Source of the DNA: Sarcina sp034439435
Lineage (GTDB): Bacteria; Bacillota; Clostridia; Clostridiales; Clostridiaceae
Reading direction: 5' to 3'
Length of the DNA: 64,000 nucleotides
NCBI RefSeq assembly: GCF_034439435.1
Contig: NZ_JAPCKJ010000001.1
Location: 1,116,001-1,180,000, forward strand
Shown: positions 51,138 through 58,354 of the stretch, one piece after another
How positions within the stretch are numbered: the stretch's first letter is position 1
Layout of the letters: each line of letters begins with the position of its first letter
Position numbers and translations under genes: made by a program
Notes under the pieces: model-generated
What the model saw: the letters and a program-made list of their open reading frames with translations, nothing else
The model's database searches: none
What the model was told of the DNA's origin: nothing

Positions 51138-52974
51138 CTTCAAAACACTCCCCATCTTTAAAGTTTACATTTACTCCACAACCTGTACATCCTTTTCTAC
51201 AGTTTTGAGTAAGGTCGGCAGTTCTTGCCTTTTCATTCTCTCTTTCAAGGTACTTTCTTGTAACTCCAATATCTATGAAATCCCAAGGTAAAACTTCATC
51301 ATAGCTTCTTTCTCTATAAGCATAGAAATCTCCATCTACATTGCACTCAGCCATAGCTTCTTGCCATGTTTCGAAGTTGAAGTATTCTGACCAACCATCA
51401 AACTTAGCACCTTTTTCATAAGCTTTTATTAAAACATCACAAAGTCTTCTGTCTCCTCTTGCTAAAACTGCTTCCATGTATGATGTTTTTTGCTCATGAT
51501 AGTTGTAGTTTATACTTCTTGATTTTATAGCACCTTTAACAGCCTTGATTTTCTCAGTTACAACATCCATTTTCTCCATTGGAGCCCATTGGAATGGTGT
51601 AAATGGCTTTGGTACAAGAATAGAAGTACTTACATTAATTCTAAGTCCTTTATTTCTTATATGTTTTGGTACTGCAAAATATTGATCTGCAATCTTTTCA
51701 GCTAATAATCCAACTTCAGCTGCATCCTCAACTGTTTCATAAGGAACTCCTAGTATGAAGTATAATTTTATTGTACTCCATCCTGATTCAAAGGCATTTT
51801 TAGCAGCTTCTAATATCCTTTCTTCGCTTAAACCTTTGTTTATAACATCTCTCATTCTTTGAGAACCAGCCTCTGGAGCAAATGTTAAACCAGTTTTTCT
51901 AACTTTTTGAATTTCTTTTAATAAATCAACTGAAAAAGCATCAACTCTTATTGAAGGTAAAGCAACACTTACATTATTCTTTCCATGTTCTTCTATAAGG
52001 TCTGTTACTAACCCTTGTATATCTGAGTAATCACAAGTACTTAATGAAACTAATGAAACCTCATCATATCCTGTAGCCTTAAGCATCTTTCTAGCTTGCT
52101 CAACTAAAGTCTTTCTACTTTTTTCTCTAACTGGTCTGTATATCATTCCAGCTTGACAGAATCTACATCCATTAGTACATCCTCTGAATAATTCTAAAAC
52201 AACTCTATCATGAACTATTTCACTATAAGGCACTATTAAGCTATCTGGGAATTCAACTTTATCAAAGTTATTAACTATTCTCTTCTTAACTGTTTTAGGA
52301 ACATCATCATACTTAGGAGTAAACTCTTTTATAGTTCCATCCTCATTGTATGTAACATCATATAATGAAGGAACATAGACACCTTGAATCTTACTTGCTT
52401 CTCTTAAATAAGCATCTCTATCAAAGTTATCTTTATGTTTTTGATAAAGGTCTAATAAGTCATTTATAGCCTCTTCACCTTCACCTAATTGAACTATGTC
52501 AACTATATCGTATATTGGTTCTGGGTTGTATGCACAAGGACCTCCAACAATAACTATAGGATCATTACCTTTTCTTTCTGAAGCTCTTAACTTAACTCCA
52601 CCCATATTTAACATGTTTAATATGTTTGTATAACTCATTTCGTATTGAAGAGTAAAACCTAAAAATTGAAACTCACTTATAGGATCTTTAGTTTCTAAAG
52701 CGTATAATGGTACATTATTTTCCCTCATAAGTTTTTCCATGTCTGGCCATGGAGCATATACTCTTTCACAATATGTATCTTTTCTTTCATTTAAAACATG
52801 ATATAAAATTCTTGAACCTAAGTGAGACATACCTACTTCATAAACATCTGGGAAGCAGAATCCAAATCTTATGTCAACTTCTTTTGGGTCTTTTATCACT
52901 TCGTTAAGTTCTCCACCTACATATCTAGATGGTTTCTCAACTCTATATAAAATATCATCAGTTATTCTTACCAT
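51121..52974 (-). CDS. TIGR03960-family B12-binding radical-SAM protein
   Basis: Iron-sulfur enzyme of 617 residues with an N-terminal B12-binding-like Rossmann part (GFCFPDVYEVGMSHLGSRILYHVLN) and a radical-SAM core whose cluster motif is CTNGCRFC near residue 265. A C-terminal CRKGCTGCGVNVNF carries extra cysteines. The reaction is not known; related enzymes such as MiaB modify tRNA or proteins. The partner gene overlaps it, and such pairs often lie beside rng and rplU, as here. RBS AGGAGG precedes ATG 52974. Confidence 0.88.
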   Translation of the reverse strand: MVRITDDILYRVEKPSRYVGGELNEVIKDPKEVDIRFGFCFPDVYEVGMSHLGSRILYHVLNERKDTYCERVYAPWPDMEKLMRENNVPLYALETKDPISEFQFLGFTLQYEMSYTNILNMLNMGGVKLRASERKGNDPIVIVGGPCAYNPEPIYDIVDIVQLGEGEEAINDLLDLYQKHKDNFDRDAYLREASKIQGVYVPSLYDVTYNEDGTIKEFTPKYDDVPKTVKKRIVNNFDKVEFPDSLIVPYSEIVHDRVVLELFRGCTNGCRFCQAGMIYRPVREKSRKTLVEQARKMLKATGYDEVSLVSLSTCDYSDIQGLVTDLIEEHGKNNVSVALPSIRVDAFSVDLLKEIQKVRKTGLTFAPEAGSQRMRDVINKGLSEERILEAAKNAFESGWSTIKLYFILGVPYETVEDAAEVGLLAEKIADQYFAVPKHIRNKGLRINVSTSILVPKPFTPFQWAPMEKMDVVTEKIKAVKGAIKSRSINYNYHEQKTSYMEAVLARGDRRLCDVLIKAYEKGAKFDGWSEYFNFETWQEAMAECNVDGDFYAYRERSYDEVLPWDFIDIGVTRKYLERENEKARTADLTQNCRKGCTGCGVNVNFKDGECFEGAILN

Positions 52975-53023
52975 TTAGTTTCCTCCTACATTTCTATAAA
53001 AATATCAAAGCTAATATCTATAA

Positions 53024-53057
53024 TAAAAAGAGAAGTATACCTACTATACTTCTCTAA
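53024..53057 (-). terminator. Terminator after spoIVFB
   Basis: Eleven-bp stem AGAGAAGTATA / TATACTTCTCT with a 5-base loop, TTTTT on the minus strand. Confidence 0.88.
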
Positions 53058-53105
53058 TATTAACAACTTATATTCTATCACAAAGAATAATTATAACCAA
53101 TATAT

Positions 53106-53960
53106 TTATTCTTTTCTATACTTAGTGTAATATTCTCTTAAATTCATATTCCCAATTGACTTTAATATCTCTATTATTTCATTCTCTTTTAAAATATAAA
53201 GTATATTCATCTCTTCATCTAAAACGTAAAATATATTAAATCTATTTTTGTCAATAATTCTAAGAAGATTAACCATATCTTGTTCACAATATACTGAAGT
53301 GATTCGACTGTCTATGTATTTTTTATTAATTAATCGTTCTTTCTTTTTCGTTATATCACTCATAATTATATACATTACCTTTCTTCTTTCATTATAACTT
53401 AAATATATTATAAATATTCCTGCTAATATACTTGTTATATTAAATTTGCCTAAAATCAAAATTCCTAATATAGAAAGTGAAATAAAGGCTATTCCGAATG
53501 AATAGCTTATCTTAATCAATACATCATTAACGTCTTTAAATATCATTTTTTCTTCTAAAATCGCACCTAATATTTTCCCCCCATCTAAAGGGTACGTCGG
53601 TAGCAAATTAAAAATAAATAGAACTAGATTTATTTCATAAGAAGAATAAATATATTCACTTTTAAAAAATACCTTATAAATACAAAAGAAAACAATAGCT
53701 GCAACACAATTTAAAATTGGCCCAGCTGAGCATATTATTAATTTTTCTCTAGAGCTTAAATCCTCAAAGTCTTTAATTTCTAATCTAGCACCTAAAACAT
53801 GAAGCTTAAATTTTTCAGATTCTATATTTAGTTTTAACATAACGAAATAATGAGTTAACTCATGTATTATAATCCAAAAAAAGGCTAGGGATAAATCAAA
53901 TATAAATCCTAAAGTAAAAAATATTATTAGTTGAGCCACAATTTTTTTATTTATTGTCAC
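53106..53960 (-). CDS. spoIVFB: SpoIVFB-type M50 intramembrane metalloprotease
   Basis: Intramembrane protease that in Bacillus cleaves pro-sigma K. It has 284 residues and about five hydrophobic segments. Zinc ligands are HELTH in FWIIIHELTHYFVML and Asp in NLLPTYPLDGGKILG. The C-terminal about 70 residues resemble a single CBS-like regulatory unit. I place the start at GTG 53958-53960, 9 bases after GGAG; the TTG at 53967-53969 touches that site. It overlaps its likely inhibitor gene. Identification as the sporulation enzyme rests on context with the SpoIVFA-like gene. Confidence 0.85.
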   Translation of the reverse strand: MTINKKIVAQLIIFFTLGFIFDLSLAFFWIIIHELTHYFVMLKLNIESEKFKLHVLGARLEIKDFEDLSSREKLIICSAGPILNCVAAIVFFCIYKVFFKSEYIYSSYEINLVLFIFNLLPTYPLDGGKILGAILEEKMIFKDVNDVLIKISYSFGIAFISLSILGILILGKFNITSILAGIFIIYLSYNERRKVMYIIMSDITKKKERLINKKYIDSRITSVYCEQDMVNLLRIIDKNRFNIFYVLDEEMNILYILKENEIIEILKSIGNMNLREYYTKYRKE

Positions 53961-54813
53961 TGCTTTCAACTCCTAGAAAACCTAAGTTTTTCTCTGGACT
54001 AACATACTTACTTTCTAATAATACCTGAAGTATTAATCCTTCTGCCTTTTTATTTTCAGAAGAACTTCCTATCACTTCATCCCCCTCTATACTATCCCCT
54101 TCTTTTTTTATTACATCATCAAGATTATGATATAAAATTTCTAAATCATCTCCATGCTTCACCCTAACGCTATATGTTTCTTCCACTTTCTCAACTTTAC
54201 TTATAGTTCCTTTTAATAAACTTTTTACTTCTCCTTTTTCACCATTTAAATATAGTTTTTCTCCTTCTAAATCAGAACTTTCTAATTTCTTAACACTTCC
54301 CTTAAAAGGAATAACCTTACTCTCTCTTAAAAAATCCATAGAATTTTTTTCAACTACTTCAAAATTATTGAATCCAATTATATCTTTATTATCTTCTTTG
54401 TTAGAGTCTTTATTTTTTTCTTCTTGAAGATTATTTACTTCACTTTCCACGTTTACTTTCTTTAAATTTCCATTATCACCAATACTTTTGCTAATAGCAG
54501 AGACTATTTTGCTTTCATTTAGTGCCAGTTCTTTATAATATCCATCAGTTGATATAACTTCTTTAAATTTATTGCATAAGCCATTTAAAGATTCATTTTC
54601 TACTTGATTTATTATAAAAAAGCTAAAAAAAATAAAACAGCTAAAAATTGATGAAAATAAAATATCTTTAACTACATATTTTCCTAAGCTTTCTTTATTT
54701 TTTCTTCTGTAATTTCTCTCATTATTTAATTTCATTTCATAAGTAGGAGAAGTTTTGTCAACTTTATTTATTTTTCTATAATACTTCTCATATTCTCTGT
54801 TATAATTCCCCAT
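53947..54813 (-). CDS. SpoIVFA-like protein with degenerate M23 domain
   Basis: Membrane protein of 288 residues: one membrane helix near residue 55 and an extracytoplasmic C-terminal LytM-like domain (KGTISKVEKVEETYSVRVKHGDDLEILYHNLDDVIKKEGDSIEGDEVIG). One histidine of the peptidase site (HG) remains, but the HLH motif is replaced by LILQV, so it is not an active endopeptidase. SpoIVFA holds SpoIVFB inactive until the forespore signal, and this matches it in position and architecture. Overlap with spoIVFB is 14 bases. Confidence 0.75.
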   Translation of the reverse strand: MGNYNREYEKYYRKINKVDKTSPTYEMKLNNERNYRRKNKESLGKYVVKDILFSSIFSCFIFFSFFIINQVENESLNGLCNKFKEVISTDGYYKELALNESKIVSAISKSIGDNGNLKKVNVESEVNNLQEEKNKDSNKEDNKDIIGFNNFEVVEKNSMDFLRESKVIPFKGSVKKLESSDLEGEKLYLNGEKGEVKSLLKGTISKVEKVEETYSVRVKHGDDLEILYHNLDDVIKKEGDSIEGDEVIGSSSENKKAEGLILQVLLESKYVSPEKNLGFLGVESSDNK

Positions 54814-54934
54814 TTTCTTCTCCTTTCTTTAATCTTTAATGATACTTAATATATATTTTTTATATGTATTTTATAGAACTATTTAATATAAACTGAAAAA
54901 TGATTTAAAGAATATTTTCATTAATTTTAATTAG

Positions 54935-54968
54935 GGCTCTATTTTAAACATCCACCTAAAACAGAGCC
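54935..54968. repeat. Dispersed intergenic repeat, copy J (ends only)
   Basis: GGCTCTATTTTA and TAAAACAGAGCC face each other across about 10 bases: the outer ends of the family with the interior lost, a structure expected from internal deletion or excision. Confidence 0.65.
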
Positions 54969-54996
54969 TTTAATTAAAATATTCAAAAGAACAGAC

Positions 54997-55045
54997 AAAA
55001 AAATAAAAGCATAGAAATTTAAAATAAATTCCATGCTTTTATTGA
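54997..55045 (-). terminator. Terminator after rodA
   Basis: Eleven-bp stem AATAAAAGCAT / ATGCTTTTATT with a T-run on the minus strand. Confidence 0.82.
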
Positions 55046-55051
55046 TTTTAT

Positions 55052-56176
55052 TTAGAATTTTAACTTTTTCCTTCTCATTGATATATTTAAAACTAACCCA
55101 ACAGTCATTACAGTTGTCAATAGAGAACTGCCTCCGTAACTTACTAATGGCAAGGTTATTCCTGTTATAGGCATTATACCAATTGTCATACCAATATTTT
55201 GTAATATAGCAAATATGAAATAGGAGGCGAATCCTACACATATTATAGAACCAAATATATCCTTGGCGGTCTTCGCTGTCATTATTATTCTATATATCAT
55301 TATGGCATACAATGTTAAAAGGAATATACCTCCTAAAGTACCCCAGTGCTCTCCTATTACAGCGAATATAAAGTCTGTTTGTCTTTCTGGAACGAATTCT
55401 GAAGAATATCCGCCACTTTCACTATTTAAGTCTAATCCTGTTCCAAAAAAACCACCTGATCCAATACCTATTTTAGATTGAGTTAATTGAAGATTTATAC
55501 CTAACTCATCCCCATCAGGATTTAAAAAACCAACAAGTCTGTTTTTTTGGTAATCCTTTATAAGACCTGAGTTCCAAACTAAGGCTATTGCAACTACTAT
55601 TGATAAAAGACCAGCACCGATTACTTTCATATCTAATCCAGCAGCAAAGAATATACCAAGTGCTATGAAAAATGAAACCATAGTCATACCCATATCAGGT
55701 TGTACAACTATAAATATCATTGGTATTATTGCATACATTGCAACTTTAAGAAAATTCCTCAAGTCATTTATTCTCAAATCAATTTCTTCCATCTTTTTGG
55801 CCAGCATAAGTATCATAGCTATTTTGGCTATTTCCGAGGGTTGAATACTTACTGGTCCTAATACAATCCATCCTCTAGCACCATTTATTACACTACCTGC
55901 AAATCTAGTTATTATAAGTAATACTATGGAACCCCAATAAAATATTTCAACGTAATTGTAGATTATGTTATAATCCCACAAAAGTAATATGTACAAAACA
56001 CACATTGATATTATAAACCATATGAACTGTTTCTTAGCAAAAAATACTCCCCATTGAGATCTTGTTCCTAAATATATGTTTAATATTCCAAAGAGTATTA
56101 TTACTATCATAGATACTAAAAGCTTATAATCAATTTCTCTTCTTAGTTTACTATCTAGTTTTAGTCTACTAAGCAT
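55052..56176 (-). CDS. rodA: SEDS-family cell elongation protein RodA
   Basis: Peptidoglycan glycosyltransferase of the SEDS family, 374 residues, about ten membrane helices. Typical SEDS blocks include GARGWIVLGPVSIQPSEIAKIAMIL, QPDMGMTM, TDFIFAVIGEHWGTLGG and the C-terminal GITLPLVSYGGSSLLTT. The last of these and the mre/PBP neighbourhood support RodA over FtsW or SpoVE. It follows the min genes and precedes spoIVFA on the same strand. Confidence 0.88.
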   Translation of the reverse strand: MLSRLKLDSKLRREIDYKLLVSMIVIILFGILNIYLGTRSQWGVFFAKKQFIWFIISMCVLYILLLWDYNIIYNYVEIFYWGSIVLLIITRFAGSVINGARGWIVLGPVSIQPSEIAKIAMILMLAKKMEEIDLRINDLRNFLKVAMYAIIPMIFIVVQPDMGMTMVSFFIALGIFFAAGLDMKVIGAGLLSIVVAIALVWNSGLIKDYQKNRLVGFLNPDGDELGINLQLTQSKIGIGSGGFFGTGLDLNSESGGYSSEFVPERQTDFIFAVIGEHWGTLGGIFLLTLYAIMIYRIIMTAKTAKDIFGSIICVGFASYFIFAILQNIGMTIGIMPITGITLPLVSYGGSSLLTTVMTVGLVLNISMRRKKLKF

Positions 56177-56279
56177 TATAGTACCTCCACAAACTTTATT
56201 TATTTAACATGACTATTTATATAATACTTTATTTTTACCTATTTTGAATTACAAAATTCTGAACTTTTTAAAAGATTAA

Positions 56280-56314
56280 TAAAAAGCTATCTCAATAAAC
56301 TTGAAATAGCTTAT
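56280..56314 (-). terminator. Terminator after minE
   Basis: Ten-bp imperfect stem AAGCTATCTC / GAAATAGCTT with T-run on the minus strand. Confidence 0.75.
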
Positions 56315-56324
56315 ATTTTTTACC

Positions 56325-56597
56325 TTATCTAGCTTTTCCTTTTATATTCTTTATAGGAATATTGGCTACTAAAGATGGAGATTCCCCTTCTATTGCATTT
56401 GACTTTGTAACAGTTATGTCAACATCTTCATTTTCAATCTCAACGTACTTAGAAAGAACATCTAATATCTCTAATCTTATTTTATCTAAAACTTCATCAG
56501 ATAATTCTCCCCTATCATGGATTAGAATAACTTTCAATCTATCTTTAGCAACTTGTTTTGGTGTAGGTTTGCTAGAAAAAACATTTAAAAAACTCAT
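56325..56597 (-). CDS. minE: Cell division topological specificity factor MinE
   Basis: Displaces MinD from the membrane so that MinC inhibition stays at the poles, 90 residues. Contains the anti-MinCD helix region PKQVAKDRLKVILIHDRGELSDEVLDKIRLEILDVLSKYVEIENEDVDITV. It lies 11 bases after minD. Confidence 0.93.
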   Translation of the reverse strand: MSFLNVFSSKPTPKQVAKDRLKVILIHDRGELSDEVLDKIRLEILDVLSKYVEIENEDVDITVTKSNAIEGESPSLVANIPIKNIKGKAR

Positions 56598-56608
56598 TTT
56601 TTTCTCAC

Positions 56609-57406
56609 CTACCCTCTTCTAAATAATTTTAATATTGAACTAAATATACCTTGATGTTCTGTATTTAAATCCATTATTGGAACATCTTCTCCTGTTATTC
56701 TTCTTCCTATGTTTCTAAATGCTTGTCCAGCACTAGCTTTTTCATCTAAAACTATTGGTTCACCCTTATTAGTAGAAACTGTTATATTTCTATCATCTGG
56801 TACAACTCCTAAAAGTTTTACTGAAAGAGTTTCTATAATATCTGATATGTCTAACATATCACCTTTTTTAGTCATTTCATAATTTAATCTATTTACTATA
56901 ACCTCATGGTTTTCTAATCCCTTAGCATCAAGCTTTCCAATAACTCTATCTGCATCTCTTACAGAAGTTATTTCTGGATTAACGACTACGATAGCTCTAT
57001 CTGCTCCAACTATAGCATTTTCAAATCCTTGTTCTATACCTGCTGGGCAGTCTAAAATTACATAATCAAACTCTTCTTTTAATTCATTCACTAATCTTAA
57101 CATTTGCTCAGGGCTTATATCATTTTTGTCCTTAGTTTGAGCTGTTGGTAATAAGAATAAATTATTAAATCTTTTATCTCTTATTAATGCTTGTTTAGTT
57201 CTACATCTATTTTCAATTACATCAACTATTGTATAAACAATTCTATTTTCTAATCCCATTAGCACATCTAAGTTTCTTAAACCTGTATCTCCATCAACAA
57301 CAACTACTTTCTTTCCTTGTGCTGCTAATGCTGTCCCAATGTTGGCTGTAGTAGTTGTTTTTCCAACTCCACCTTTTCCTGATGTTATTACTATCGATAC
57401 TCCCAT
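56609..57406 (-). CDS. minD: Septum site-determining ATPase MinD
   Basis: Membrane-associated ATPase recruiting MinC, 265 residues. The deviant Walker A is SGKGGVGKTTTTANIG near residue 9; VVVDGDTGLRNLDVLMG and ILDCPAGIEQGF follow. The C-terminal amphipathic membrane-targeting helix GIFSSILKLFRRG is present. It lies 27 bases after minC and before minE. Confidence 0.96.
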   Translation of the reverse strand: MGVSIVITSGKGGVGKTTTTANIGTALAAQGKKVVVVDGDTGLRNLDVLMGLENRIVYTIVDVIENRCRTKQALIRDKRFNNLFLLPTAQTKDKNDISPEQMLRLVNELKEEFDYVILDCPAGIEQGFENAIVGADRAIVVVNPEITSVRDADRVIGKLDAKGLENHEVIVNRLNYEMTKKGDMLDISDIIETLSVKLLGVVPDDRNITVSTNKGEPIVLDEKASAGQAFRNIGRRITGEDVPIMDLNTEHQGIFSSILKLFRRG

Positions 57407-57433
57407 TACTTTCCCTCCATTAAATATGTAATC

Positions 57434-58069
57434 TTAATAAGAATATTTATCCGGTAAATACGGCTCTACAATTATATTATTTTCATTTAATCTAGCAACC
57501 TCTGGATATCCAGTTCTTTCAAAATCATCTGGTGATATTGTTATTTTGCCTGATATAGAAATAAGCTCTGGTTCTAAAGAATATGCAGCAATAATAGCAT
57601 TTTCATTTCCATTATCCCCTGCAAAAACTTTTCCCTTTAAATCGCCTAAGACAATTACATTTCCATGTGCTCTAACTTCGCCACCATTATTAACATCACC
57701 AATTATTATTAAGTTGCCTGCATAATTTAAACATTGACCACTTCTAACAGTTTTTCTTATAAACTTCGTTCTTCCTTCATAAACCCCTGAAAAAACATTG
57801 CTTTGCTTTTCTAATCGTTCTTCAAATATACAATCCTTTATAAGAATTTCATCAAAAAGTACATCTTTTAACTTTGATATCTGTCTCTCATTTATATAAT
57901 TTAAATCAGTAGTTATGGTTAAAGTAGCACCTTTATAGAATTTCTTCCCTCTACTTAACTTTTCAACTAAAGAATCAAGCATTTCATCGAAATCCCCAAA
58001 TTTATCCATATTGATTATGGCATTTATTCCTTGTTTGTTTCCTTTTATAAAAATTCTATCATCGCGCAT
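57434..58069 (-). CDS. minC: Septum site-determining protein MinC
   Basis: Inhibits FtsZ polymerisation away from midcell, 211 residues. The N-terminal domain is followed by the C-terminal right-handed beta helix: YAGNLIIIGDVNNGGEVRAHGNVIVLGDLKGKVFAG. First gene of minCDE, separated from the PBP gene by a terminator and a 285-base spacer. Confidence 0.95.
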   Translation of the reverse strand: MRDDRIFIKGNKQGINAIINMDKFGDFDEMLDSLVEKLSRGKKFYKGATLTITTDLNYINERQISKLKDVLFDEILIKDCIFEERLEKQSNVFSGVYEGRTKFIRKTVRSGQCLNYAGNLIIIGDVNNGGEVRAHGNVIVLGDLKGKVFAGDNGNENAIIAAYSLEPELISISGKITISPDDFERTGYPEVARLNENNIIVEPYLPDKYSY

Positions 58070-58285
58070 AGTAGATTACTATCCTCCAAGTATCCAACCC
58101 CTTTTATTCTTAAGGTAAACTATATACATTAATTTAATTCTCACTTTATATTATATAAATTATTTTTAATTTATAAAAGGACTTTATGAAATAATGTAGT
58201 AAAATTTTGAAAAAAACAACCATATTTTCAAAACTTAATGCCAGTATCTTTAATTATTAGCCTTATCTATAAAAAAATTAATATA

Positions 58286-58318
58286 AAAAGGCCTACAGAA
58301 ATTATTTCTGTAGGCTTC
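58286..58318 (-). terminator. Terminator after the PBP gene
   Basis: Ten-bp stem GCCTACAGAA / TTCTGTAGGC with a 5-base loop, T-run on the minus strand. Confidence 0.85.
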
Positions 58319-58354
58319 AAATTAATTAATTATAATTTAACTTTTTATATTTCA

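Noticed and set aside
54939..55241. ORF of 100 residues antisense or offset to rodA
   Set aside because: It overlaps the end of rodA in another frame, crosses repeat copy J and the terminator, and has no ribosome site.
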